64,000 nt of DNA, taken from positions 49,319,797 to 49,383,796 of the forward strand of contig NC_089766.1 of NCBI RefSeq assembly GCF_040412425.1. The letters run 5' to 3'. The stretch is from Macrobrachium rosenbergii. Lineage: Eukaryota > Arthropoda > Malacostraca > Decapoda > Palaemonidae. Made by a program: the position numbers and the translations under genes. This document shows positions 1 through 9,459 of the stretch, piece after piece. How positions within the stretch are numbered: position 1 is the first letter of the stretch; each line of letters begins with the position of its first letter. The notes below the pieces were generated by a model. It worked only from the letters and a program-made list of their open reading frames with translations. It was not told the origin of the DNA and searched no databases.

Positions 1-39
1 GTTCTGGTGTGGAAGCATATGCCTTTTTGCATACTTATT

Positions 40-175
40 TTTAAAATTTCATTATTCATTCATCATTTAGTGCCATTGCTTGGCCTATGGCTTAGACCTG
101 GTACTCCATTTCATTTTAATCCTTCGGGCCAGCCCTATGAGAGCTGTTAATCATCAGCTCAGTGGTCCGGTTAAA
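40..175. repeat. Possible interspersed repeat fragment
   Basis: The segment runs from a CATTCATTCATC stretch through TTGGCCTATGGCTTAGACC to GCTCAGTGGTCCGGTTAAAC. It resembles interspersed decapod sequence that I remember but cannot verify, and no second copy is visible here. Nothing coding is seen. Confidence 0.25.
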
Positions 176-220
176 CTATTTTAATAATGTAATGTGATGT
201 ACAAATAAAAAGAAATAATA

Positions 221-597
221 ACTTACTTTCAGTAATTATCCACATTAAAATTATCATGTACCACAGCATGTAATCTCAAATCTTAATGGCATCACAGAAA
301 ACATGCAGGTTAAAATAATTAACTTTTCACTGCATACACACACACACGCAACATATGTACAAAATTAGATATATATATATTATATATTATATATTATATA
401 TTATATATTATATATTATATATTATATATATGCGTGTGTGTGTGTATGTGTGGGTGTGTTTGTGTACATGTTGCGTGTGTGTATGCAGTAAAAAGTTAAT
501 CATTGCAACCTGTATGTTTTCTGTGATGCCATTAAAATGTGAGATTACATACTGCGGCAGACGATAACTTTAATGTGGATAATTGCTGAACGTAAAT
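221..597. mobile_element. Fold-back element with heptamer-repeat loop
   Basis: The left arm (221-357) and right arm (461-597) are near-complete reverse complements, about 135 bp each. Matching blocks include ATTATCCACATTAAA near the outer ends and TGGCATCACAGAAAACAT further in. The loop is a heptamer array based on TATATTA (about 367-430) with CA and GT runs at the arm edges. No ORF above 70 codons is present. This fits a non-autonomous fold-back or MITE-type element, but no target-site duplication is clear and the superfamily is unknown. Confidence 0.7.
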
Positions 598-1500
598 ATG
601 CGATAAGGCTCATTTTGGCAGCTGAAAGTGCTGGTATACCATATTCGATAAACGACAGAAAATACATTCCAGATAGGGAAGACAGGATTTATGCTTATAC
701 ATAAAAACACCCACATTCTATAAATAAACGAGAAGATTAGATACGTGTATCTTCCCTTTGTATATTCCTTATCTCGCTGTTATGACCTTTTTAAATGTAA
801 GGTCACTTATGATGTTCAATCGTTTGGGGGTTTCTGATTTGCAAATGGACGAGCAACGTGATTGTGTTTATAATTCCCTTGCTTTTATTCAGCATCGGTT
901 GGCTATGTCACACTTTCTTCCCTGTATTACTTCTCAGGTGATGTTTTAGATACAGTTGGTTGGGGCCTGATACCTTTTTATTTTTGTAAGAAGATTCACC
1001 TGAAATTTCAAGGATGTATTTTTAGGAAATTTTCTGGGTAGGCAATAAATCTCGTTGGGGGAAGATCGGCATCTCGAGTTTAAAGCTAATTATTTTTTTT
1101 GTTACTAGAAGTTGTTTTTTTCTGATTTTTATTGGCTGTAGCATGAAGATCGCCCCCCCCTTTTTTTTTATCCAACATCCAACATCTTCATGTATATCTT
1201 ATATAATATATCTACCATTACGAGAAATTGTTTATTGTGTAATTGCGTGACAGAAGATTGTATACAGATGAGTATGAGGGTGGGTAAGGTAGTAAAGAAG
1301 AAAGTGAGAGAAAAAGGAGAATAATGACGATGGGATGTATGTAAGCAGTTACCTTATGCAAGAAGTAGTTCTTGAAGGACGTAATTCTAAAAGACACCTT
1401 AATGACCAGATAGATCATAGAATAGAAGATGCTGACTTAAGGTAATGTAGCACTGAGTAAGGGGAGCTGGTATTTTGAAAACGTGTAGAATATATGTAGA
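598..1500. other. Unique AT-rich stretch, no gene seen
   Basis: Small ORFs only (60-73 codons), none with a recognisable domain. Homopolymer runs of C and T occur near 1154-1170. From about 1290 onward it may contain decayed upstream sequence of the retrotransposon fragment that follows, but I could not align it. Confidence 0.4.
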
Positions 1501-1539
1501 GACAAGCGGATCTGAATGATACCTGTGTTGAAGGGACTG

Positions 1540-2039
1540 ATGTAAATTCTACAATGCTTGTACAATATGCAATTGAGGTTAGGAGGGCCATAAAGGAGTT
1601 GAAGAGCCGAAGAACACCGGGAGATGATTGGATCACAAGTGAGATCCTGCAGTGTGGTGGAGAAAGTAGGGATGAGCAGTTGTCCAGGATGTGTAATGTA
1701 CTTCTCAGAAAGGGAAATATTCCAGGTGAATGGAATAACTGTTCCTTTATATTAGAGTAAGGTATCCCAGCATCAATCTTCAGGTTGTTATATTGATTAA
1801 GAAAGTAAGACAGATGACAGAAGATTGAGAGGGCGGGAGCAGTGTGGTTTTAGATAAAGATGTACTTATCAATTCGTTGTAATGAAATAAGTGGGAGAGA
1901 AGTTGGAGGATAAATAGAGACCACCAAACATGATTTTCAAGGACCTTGAAATTTTTTTTTTTTTTTTTTTTTAGATTTTTGCTAGAGATGCAATGCAGAT
2001 GTTACTGAGGATTGATGGTGTGCTAGGCAATAAATTGAG
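1540..2039 (+). pseudogene. Non-LTR retrotransposon reverse transcriptase fragment, broken
   Basis: The frame opening at 1554 reads IEVRRAIKELKSRRTPGDDW and then ITSEILQCGGE, followed by LSRMCNVLLRKGNIPGEW. This is the classic N-terminal part of a LINE reverse transcriptase (the EVRxAIKxLKxGKAPGxDGI and LxxLxNxxWxxGxVPxDW motifs). After a stop near 1760 other frames continue the homology: VRQMTED near 1810, EQCGFR near 1838, RCTYQFVVMK near 1858 and, after a poly(T) run at 1950-1971, LLRIDGVLGNKLS near 2000-2038. Frameshifts, stops and the lost catalytic YxDD region make it a dead fragment. The 3' boundary is the start of a SINE-A copy. Clade unassigned. Confidence 0.8.
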
Positions 2040-2352
2040 CCCCATAGAGGGGTAGCGCCATCAGTGCACCTCATGCGGTGCACTGTAGGCATTACTTAAG
2101 GGTCTTTGCAGCTTCCCTCCGGCCCCTAGCTGCAACCCCTTTCGTTCCTTTTACTGTACCTCCTTCCATATTCTCTTTCTTCCATCTTACTTTCCACACT
2201 CTCCTAAATGATTGTTTCATAGTGCAACTGCGAGGTTTTCCTCCTGTTACACCTTTCCGACCCTTTACTGTCAATTTCCGTTTCAGCGCTGAATGACCTT
2301 ATTGGTCCCAGTGCTTGGCCATTGGCCTAAATTCTGTATTCAATTCAATTAA
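2040..2352 (+). mobile_element. SINE-A copy, full length
   Basis: Reference description of the family. The order is: a 5' end of the form CCCCGTAGGGGG; a GTGCACC / GGTGCAC hairpin (seven-base arms); a GGCATTACTTAAGGTTCTTT segment that could be a degenerate pol III B box; a GCGTCCCTTCGGCCCCTAGC segment; a pyrimidine-rich body; an AGTGCAACTGCGAGG then TTTTCCTCCTGTTACACC segment; a conserved 3' core with GACCTCATAGGTC and TTGGCCTTTGGCC; and a tail of TTCAA, TTCCA or TTCTG pentamers. No coding capacity. Target-site duplications on other copies support retroposition. This copy ends in ATTCAATTCAATT. The tRNA origin of the head is a guess. Confidence 0.85.
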
Positions 2353-2756
2353 ATGCTAATTTCTGCTTAAATAGACCTTGACGAGTGGACCGACTCTGGA
2401 GTATGTGGATTATGCCAAAAAAACTGTCGTTCAGGGTCTGAACACTATTCTTTAGACCTTGCTGTTGTCTATAAGCGATTCTGAACACGGGAGTATCTAC
2501 CTCACTCTTACCACGAGTGAGGTTCATTGTGTTATCAAAATAAGATTATTGCCGTTGCTCTTGCAAGTGATTTCCAGGTTTTAAATAGAGATAATTCCAT
2601 ATATACTTTTACGGAGAGAAACGTCAAACTTAAATATTGATCAGTTCGAGTGTGGCAAAAAATATTAATATAATTTTGACTGTTTTAATTTCTTAGATTC
2701 TTGTTTTCTTTTTTGAAGTTTGATGTATCTTTCTTTATTTATACTGAACCTGTAGA
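2353..2756. other. Unique stretch, nothing recognised
   Basis: Non-repetitive AT-rich DNA between two SINE-A copies. The only ORF is a 60-codon minus-strand frame without features. Confidence 0.4.
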
Positions 2757-3025
2757 GGTGCACCGTAGGCATTACTTAAGGGTCATTGCAGCGTCCCTTC
2801 AGCCCCTAGCTGCAACCTCTTTCATTTCTTGTACTGTACCTCCGTTCATATTCTTTTCCTTCCATCTGACTTTCCGCCCTCTCTATAAATTTTTTTCTCG
2901 AGCAACTTCGAGGTTTTCCTCCTGTTACACCTTTCAAACCTTCTTACTGTCAATTTCCCTTTCAGCGGTGAATGATATGATAGGTCCCAGCGCTTAGCCT
3001 TTGACCTAATTTCTATATTCTAGTC
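2757..3025 (+). mobile_element. SINE-A copy, 5' truncated
   Basis: Begins inside the head hairpin at GGTGCACCGTAGGC and continues to the 3' core and TCTATATTCTAGTC. The first 40 or so bases are missing. Confidence 0.8.
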
Positions 3026-3100
3026 TACTAAGCTCTCGTGTTAACAAACATTGAATGAGAGTAGTGTAAATTTCGAGGCCAATTTTAGCACCTTGTTTTT

Positions 3101-3102
<2 letters not shown>

Positions 3103-3169
<67 letters not shown>
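3103..3169. repeat. (CT)n microsatellite
   Basis: Uninterrupted CT dinucleotide run, about 33 units, followed by a short CA run. Confidence 0.95.
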
Positions 3170-3172
<3 letters not shown>

Positions 3173-3570
3173 AACACACACGCCTTGTTGATCTCTAATA
3201 CACGTCGTAAAGAGGAAAAAAATAGAGGCCATAATTCATACCTCTTGGATGGTTCATGTTTTCGCACCTGCTCACTTTGCTAAGTTATTCCGTTGCCATT
3301 AATATTATTGATTATTTCCGAGCGGCCCTCACTTTTCTTTTGATATTCGTCTTTCACCTTCATTAACGAGCCATTAACGACGATTGGCACCGCCTTCTTC
3401 CCCTCGGAAGAAGTGTCATCCAATATTTCTTCCGTGGCGTATTTACTAGTTTTTTTTAATAGTTGAAACCTCCTCAGTAGGAGAGATTCGAGGGTAGAGG
3501 CCTTTGAAGAGGGAAGGTGTGCAAGAAGTCTTAACTACAAAAAGGAACTTTCTCTGATAGCTCTCTTTGT
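3170..3570. other. Unique stretch, nothing recognised
   Basis: No repeat or coding signal. CCATTAACGA occurs twice close together near 3370, the only internal structure noted. Confidence 0.35.
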
Positions 3571-4079
3571 TTTTTTTTTTTTTTTTTTTCTTGAGAATGG
3601 ATGAGGTCCATAAACAAGGCAGATATTCGGATTAATGGCTCACTTTATTTTCGCTGTACCGAAGGCTTTGTCATTAGTAGCTAACAGATTTCTCCGAGGG
3701 TTCGTGTTTACAAACTCCGGGGCGGACGAGTACACACGCCAAAGGTGTATGTACCTGCGCGTTTACCTGTTTGCATATATTCATGCACACCGTATATATA
3801 TATATACACACATATATGTATATATTTGTGTGTATATATATGTATGTAAGTATGTATGTATGTATGGTATGCATGAACAATAAGTAAATGCGCAAACTAA
3901 GTGTACACAATTACCTGCAAATCTTTAACCATTATTCTTCGGTAAAGTCCTGTTTCAGTTTTTCATTCGAACGTCTAAATGCAATGAAACCGCAAGTGGC
4001 AGTACAAAGCGATGCATTGTCTCGGCATGTTAGTAATAACCACGAGAGCGAAAAGGACAACAAACAAACAGCGAGGAAG

Positions 4080-4290
4080 AGGAGAAGAGGACGGAGGAGG
4101 AAGGGAGATGACGGAGGGCGGGAGAGACAGCAAAGATGACACCGCGGGCCAATCATTTTTCCCCAACCCCTGGGAAGCGTGTGCCGGGTAGTGCAAGGTG
4201 AGCGTCTCGTGCAATTTAGTGTCGGCCATAAAAGCGCTCGTTAGCGGGGCGGAGGAGGCCGGGAAATGACAGGCGCCACCTTATATGCAC
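4080..4290. promoter_or_regulatory. GC-rich promoter-like segment, speculative
   Basis: A purine-rich strand bias at about 4072-4135 is followed by a CCAAT box (GGGCCAATCA near 4146), a CCATAAAAGCG element near 4224, a GC box (GGGGCGGAG near 4244) and a second TATA-like CTTATATGC near 4279. A (GA)n run follows. No first exon or ORF is recognisable downstream, so this rests only on motif grouping and base composition. Confidence 0.2.
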
Positions 4291-4595
4291 CTCTTGAGAG
4301 AGAGAGAGAGAGAGTTAAAAGCCCTTCGTTATGATCTGGCTTTAGAGAGGGTTACCGTTGGACTTTATAACTCCATTAGGTGGGTGGTCAGATTCACCGG
4401 GGTGATTTTAATTTTGCTTTTAAGTGGTACACTAACAGTTCGGGGCTGTGTTTTCTGAACAGGAAGGGGGAGGGGTGATGTTTGTCATTTGCATTTGTGT
4501 CATAGATGTCAGGGATGATGTTTGAATCCATTCATTCATTGGGTAGTTCTATGGCATATGATAATTTAAAGACAACGTTATGAAAGGTTGTTTCC

Positions 4596-4701
<106 letters not shown>

Positions 4702-4759
4702 AATAAAAAAAAATAATAATAGCAATAATAATAATAGCCAAATATTGCTTTTGGGTTTC

Positions 4760-5177
4760 CCTGTTTTCCACAGATGTTTACGAGTTAACATTCTGACGCA
4801 GGATACGTTTTATCCGGGGCACGATAACCATATTTCTTGACATCGATGTATTTCATGTCGAGACGGAAAATCCCTCCGGGTGAAACTTGCTAATATGTAT
4901 GCCATTATTAAGAACCGTTCTCGCATTTTTCTCACTCGGTGTGGTATTCCTGTCCTTTTGTATCGAGTGTGCCAGCTGCCTTTAATGCACGTGCATATGC
5001 ATGTGTTTGCCGTGTGCTCTTATCTTCATCTGCATAAATGTACATCCCTGGTGGAATATTGGCCAGTTTTTGTCTCTCTTTAATTGCAGGTTTTCAAGTT
5101 CTGTGTAATTGTTGTGTGAATCTCTTGGGATAATAATTCCCCAAGTTAAACTGCAGGGATCTTTCTGTCGACATACA
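4760..5177. other. Unique stretch, nothing recognised
   Basis: Short ORFs only. A pyrimidine tract ending TTAATTGCAG near 5089 resembles a 3' splice site, but no exon follows it convincingly. Confidence 0.35.
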
Positions 5178-5533
<356 letters not shown>

Positions 5534-5539
5534 ACACAC

Positions 5540-5637
5540 ACACAGTCTCTTCATTTCTTCCGTTTGGATCTTTCGGCTTTGAAGTCCGCGACCGGATCAC
5601 AGTTCTTCAATTTCTTCCGTTTGGATCTTTCGGCCGT
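5540..5637 (+). repeat. 56-bp tandem duplication
   Basis: TTCTTCCGTTTGGATCTTTC with flanking sequence occurs at about 5556 and again about 56 bp later, in direct orientation. Confidence 0.75.
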
Positions 5638-5639
5638 AG

Positions 5640-5965
5640 TTACAAGGACATTCAAAAAAGCGCGAAATTATGAGTTGTCCATTGTGGCTATTAGAATTAC
5701 ATATATCCATATATGGTGGTCACCTGTCCAGGTACTTACCAGAACCAAAGTCGCCCATCTTCACTGATCCAACGAACAGCGAACACGTATGAATGCGCTA
5801 ACACCAAAATGTATATTCGAAGGATAAAAAAAAAAAAAACCCCAAGGACATTCAAAAGTAAAGTTGTGCATGCCTACCTCCATGAATCACCTGTCCAGGA
5901 ATATGACTCCTAATCATCAGCGAACAGTCAAATCAATGCGCTAACAATGTTATCAAAAATGTGGC
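5640..5965 (+). repeat. Imperfect 170-200 bp direct duplication
   Basis: CAAGGACATTCAAAA (5645 and 5843), CACCTGTCCAGG (5720 and 5889) and CAGCGAAC...AATGCGCTAACA (5777 and 5919) recur in the same order. This is a diverged tandem duplication with unequal internal spacing. Confidence 0.65.
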
Positions 5966-6471
5966 GTTTACCGAGAAGGGGAAAAAAAGAAAAAATCACC
6001 CGTCATCCCTCAAAATAACAAAGACACTTTTGCGAAATAGCAAACGTGACTTCCCCAACAATGGTAAAAAGAGGTAAACGAGATATACATGATAAAAAAT
6101 AATGAATGACAGCGCCTCCTCTCTCACTCTCACCCTCTCACTCTCTCTCTCTCGCTCTCTTTATCTCTCACACTCTCTTGAAGATAATAAAATGCGCCGT
6201 TTAATAAAACGCCGAGTCACGACAGTTTGAGATGCTATCATAACGAATGGAGGGAGAAAATAAAAAGTCCAGTTTTTACAACGATAACCGATGTGGATCC
6301 TAACTGAATTCGCCGCTTCCTGTTTGTAACGGCGCTACACTAAGAAATTTATTTACCTCAAGTGACTCAAATCGCCCTGTCGGGTTTTTGGAACCGCAGA
6401 GGACTGACTCTGTGGAATGTTTTGTGGAAATTAGACCCAGTTGCTGTTAGAGAAGTTGCACAGCTCGTTTG
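5966..6471. other. Unique stretch with CT-rich patch
   Basis: A CT-rich patch lies at about 6117-6177. The rest is non-repetitive with no supported ORF. Confidence 0.4.
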
Positions 6472-6846
6472 CCCCGTAGGGGGTTAGTGCCGTCAGTGCA
6501 CGTCAAGTGGTGCTCTTTAGGGATTACTTGAGGTTCCCCGTAGGGGGTTAGCGCCGTCAGTGCACCTCATGTGGTGCACTGTAGGCATTGCTTAAGGTTC
6601 TTTGCAGCGTCCCTTCGGCCCCTAGCTGCAACCCCTTTCATTCCTTTTACTGTACCTCCGTTCATGTTCTCTTTCTTCCATCTCACTTTCCACCACCTCC
6701 AAACAATTTTTTCCTAGTGCAACTGCGAGGTTTTCCTCCTGTTACACCTTTCAAACCTTTCTACTGTCAATTTCCCTTTCAGCACTGAATGACCTCGTAG
6801 GTCCCAGCGCTTGGCCTTTGGCCTAAATTCTATATTCTGTTCTATT
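6472..6846 (+). mobile_element. SINE-A copy with duplicated head
   Basis: A head fragment (6472-6535) is followed directly by a complete SINE-A (6536-6846). The flanks ACAGCTCGTTTG (ending 6471) and ACAGCTCGTTGG (from 6850) form a 12-bp target-site duplication with one mismatch around both heads, so the double-head unit appears to have inserted as one piece. Confidence 0.85.
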
Positions 6847-7639
6847 TTACAGCTCGTTGGGAAGAGTCCTGAGAATTATTGATGTTTCTGGCAGCTCGTA
6901 TAGGATAAAGAGTAAAATGCAGGATATCGAAGGTTAAGCTGTAAAGAATTTCTTTTGCACTACAGCACGCCTTCAAGGCACACAGTAGGCGGTCACCCGA
7001 CACGGGGGAAAACAATACAAAATGATGTCGAGATAGCCGGACACTGACAGGCGACTTCAGTAATGAGCGCTGAAAGAATACAGCGATTTGCGGATGCAAA
7101 GATAGCACTTGCGGTGTTTGAAAAGATGAATTGATATTTCTCTGCATTCAATTAAAAGAAGACCGGAGAGTCACATAAAATATGAAGATATAATTGGCGA
7201 GTTCTTCATTCATATTCTCTGTTGGTACTCCGGCTTAGTTAGGCCTTTTCAACTATATTGCTCTATGTTAATTATTAATAAAAATGACCAAAAGCTACGC
7301 TCCAGCAATGGCCATGACATTGATGAATATAATGACGAATCAATTTTAATATCGATGCTTACAAAATTACATACCGCTTAGTATATGATATATTACTCGG
7401 ACAATATAAAGTATGCAAGCTGCAATCTGTCAAACTGTCAAACCGTGGTAGTTGCAGATAAACAAATAATGAGTTACGACAAGCAGCTGGAAATTGATGG
7501 AGACAGATTCAACTCCACTGCTATCTTCCTGTTTATTCATCTATTTCTTTCCACTTACAGGGATTCCGCTCTGCAATCACACGAATAACAGTGATAATGA
7601 TGTCATTATCCAATTGTATATTATTTTCGGATCGTGTCA
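6847..7639. other. Unique stretch, no gene seen
   Basis: The longest frame is 101 codons on the minus strand (6842-7147). It overlaps the end of the SINE and has no recognisable motif. Confidence 0.4.
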
Positions 7640-7995
7640 AAGTTAGCGAACCCACTCGCAGCGGGGTTCGCTATTATTTACAAGAAGATTATTGGGTTCA
7701 TTATTCTTTTCAAGGGAATAATCGGGTTCGCTGTTCTAGACATGAACACTACGGTCCCTGACATTTGGTCTCCCAGGGGCTAGTACTGAACAAGGTGAAA
7801 TACATTTGACACCCCAGGGGTTAGTACTAAACACGGCAAAACAGTGTAGATGAATCACTGTTTCGCCGTGTTTAGTACTAGCCCTCATGTGGAATTGGAG
7901 TTCGGACAGGAAAGGGTTGGCCATTCTTTACTTGGGGATCATTGGGTTTGCTGTTCTTGACATGGAGATGTTGGGTTCGCTAATCTTGACATGCT
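7640..7995. mobile_element. Fold-back cluster with GGGTTCGCT repeats
   Basis: GCGAACCC and GGGTTCGC form a hairpin at about 7647-7673. The motif GGGTTCGCT or close variants (often followed by GTTCTTGACATG) recurs near 7665, 7694, 7724, 7948 and 7973. In the centre, 7817-7846 and 7856-7885 are 30-base inverted arms (27 of 30 paired) around CACGGC and CAGTG. A half-size direct repeat of the left arm (CCCAGGGGCTAGTACT) precedes it. Part of the arm sequence recurs at 35010-35040. No ORF. Class unknown. Confidence 0.6.
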
Positions 7996-8339
7996 CCTTT
8001 TTTTTTTCTTACCAAGCAGATATATTTGGTCACAGATGAGAGCGAAGCTGCTGTGTCAAGCAAAGCTTGTAGCTTGATTATCATTATTCTAAAAAAATTG
8101 TAAGGCATTGCAGGCGTACAAGTTCTAGTTCTTCATTGATAATAATAATAACAGTTGAGCTATACCACTTAGACGCTCGAGACGAATAGCTGGTTTATCT
8201 GCGGAGAACGATGATATTACCAGAAATACGAAATTGGCTGTCTTCAAATTTACGCCCGGTTTACTTCTGTTAACCACACGTTTTAAGCTTTTATTTATTT
8301 ATTTTTTTTTTTTTTCAAAACTTGACTTCCAAGATTGCT

Positions 8340-8460
8340 TTCGTGTTTTTTCAGTCAGATGGAGAAGGAGAATCGGGCAGGTTCTCGAAAGCTCTCTTTT
8401 GTGTATATTTTTCTAATATATACATTTACATCTACATCACTGTGGATTTCTTCACCAGTA
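8340..8460 (+). mobile_element. Hammerhead-like fold-back family, one arm only
   Basis: Hairpin GAGAATC / GGTTCTC (8368-8374 and 8380-8386, one G-T wobble) with five-base loop GGGCA, followed directly by GAAAGCTCTC (8387). CACTGTGGATTTCTTCACC follows at about 8439. The same order (7-bp stem, 5-base loop, GAAAG, then CTGTGGATTT) occurs at 48147 and 61392. The opposing arm is not visible. Confidence 0.55.
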
Positions 8461-9104
8461 ATAACAGTAATAATATACTTTTACGGGCGGAAGATTTGCA
8501 AATGATAACGACGAAAGCATAAATGGTTGAAAAATGTAGAAATTAGTATTTACATCCATTTGTTGCCAGTTGATCAGACCTCATCAGGCAAAGCGGCTCT
8601 TTTAACACGCGCGCGATGTTGAGAGAGATTAAATTGCTGTATAATAACTTCATGTTTAAGGATATTACAAGAGGAATATATATTATACGTTCATATAATC
8701 TGTTGGTGCCGAACGAAATAAAATTTTGTCATTCGCTGATTACATACAAAGGTGCTGATAAGAAAGATAGTCTGTATTATATTACTGTATAGTGCGAGAG
8801 ATAGCTAGAGATATTTTCAAGCATTATGGTATTCGGATGGAAGGGGCGGGGGATGATATAGGTATTATATTAAAGGGAGAAATTTAATGACACCGCATCG
8901 AATCTCTAATGAGCCCGTCATCACGTTTTCATTGTAACCTGATATCCGTGCCTGTAATTAGAGGAGATTTCAGCACCTATTCATTCACTCAGTTTCCCCA
9001 AAAGGAATAATGATGATGAAAAGTAAATAAGTAACAGATAAGGAAAGTACGGGTGATATGTAATATGTGAAAGGGATTTTAAGAGTAAAACGATGTAAAA
9101 GTAA

Positions 9105-9105
<1 letters not shown>
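8461..9105. other. Unique stretch, nothing recognised
   Basis: Non-repetitive AT-rich DNA without a supported ORF. Confidence 0.4.

Positions 9106-9163
<58 letters not shown>
9106..9163. repeat. (AT)n microsatellite
   Basis: Uninterrupted AT run of about 29 units. Confidence 0.95.
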
Positions 9164-9165
<2 letters not shown>

Positions 9166-9459
9166 ATTTATTAAATCATATGTGTAATTTCGATTCGACT
9201 TGGTTTTCATTATTAAATATATATCGATTCTCTGTTATATTAGCGTTAGATAATGGAAGTGATGTTTTCATTCAGAAATTTGTTTTATCATATTCAATAC
9301 AAGTTTTTTTTAGTGCAATATCTAGCAACAAGATCCCATTAGTATTAGTATTTTTATTCCTCAACAATTCCATATTAATATTTTCTCTCTTTTTGTGAAA
9401 GTTCATTTTTTTATAGCCTGTTCTCTGAACATCTCATGAACTTCCTTAGTTGCTCTTAT

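Noticed and set aside
5050..5100. 3' splice site and downstream exon
   Set aside because: The polypyrimidine-AG match is isolated and the following sequence has stops and runs into an AT tract.
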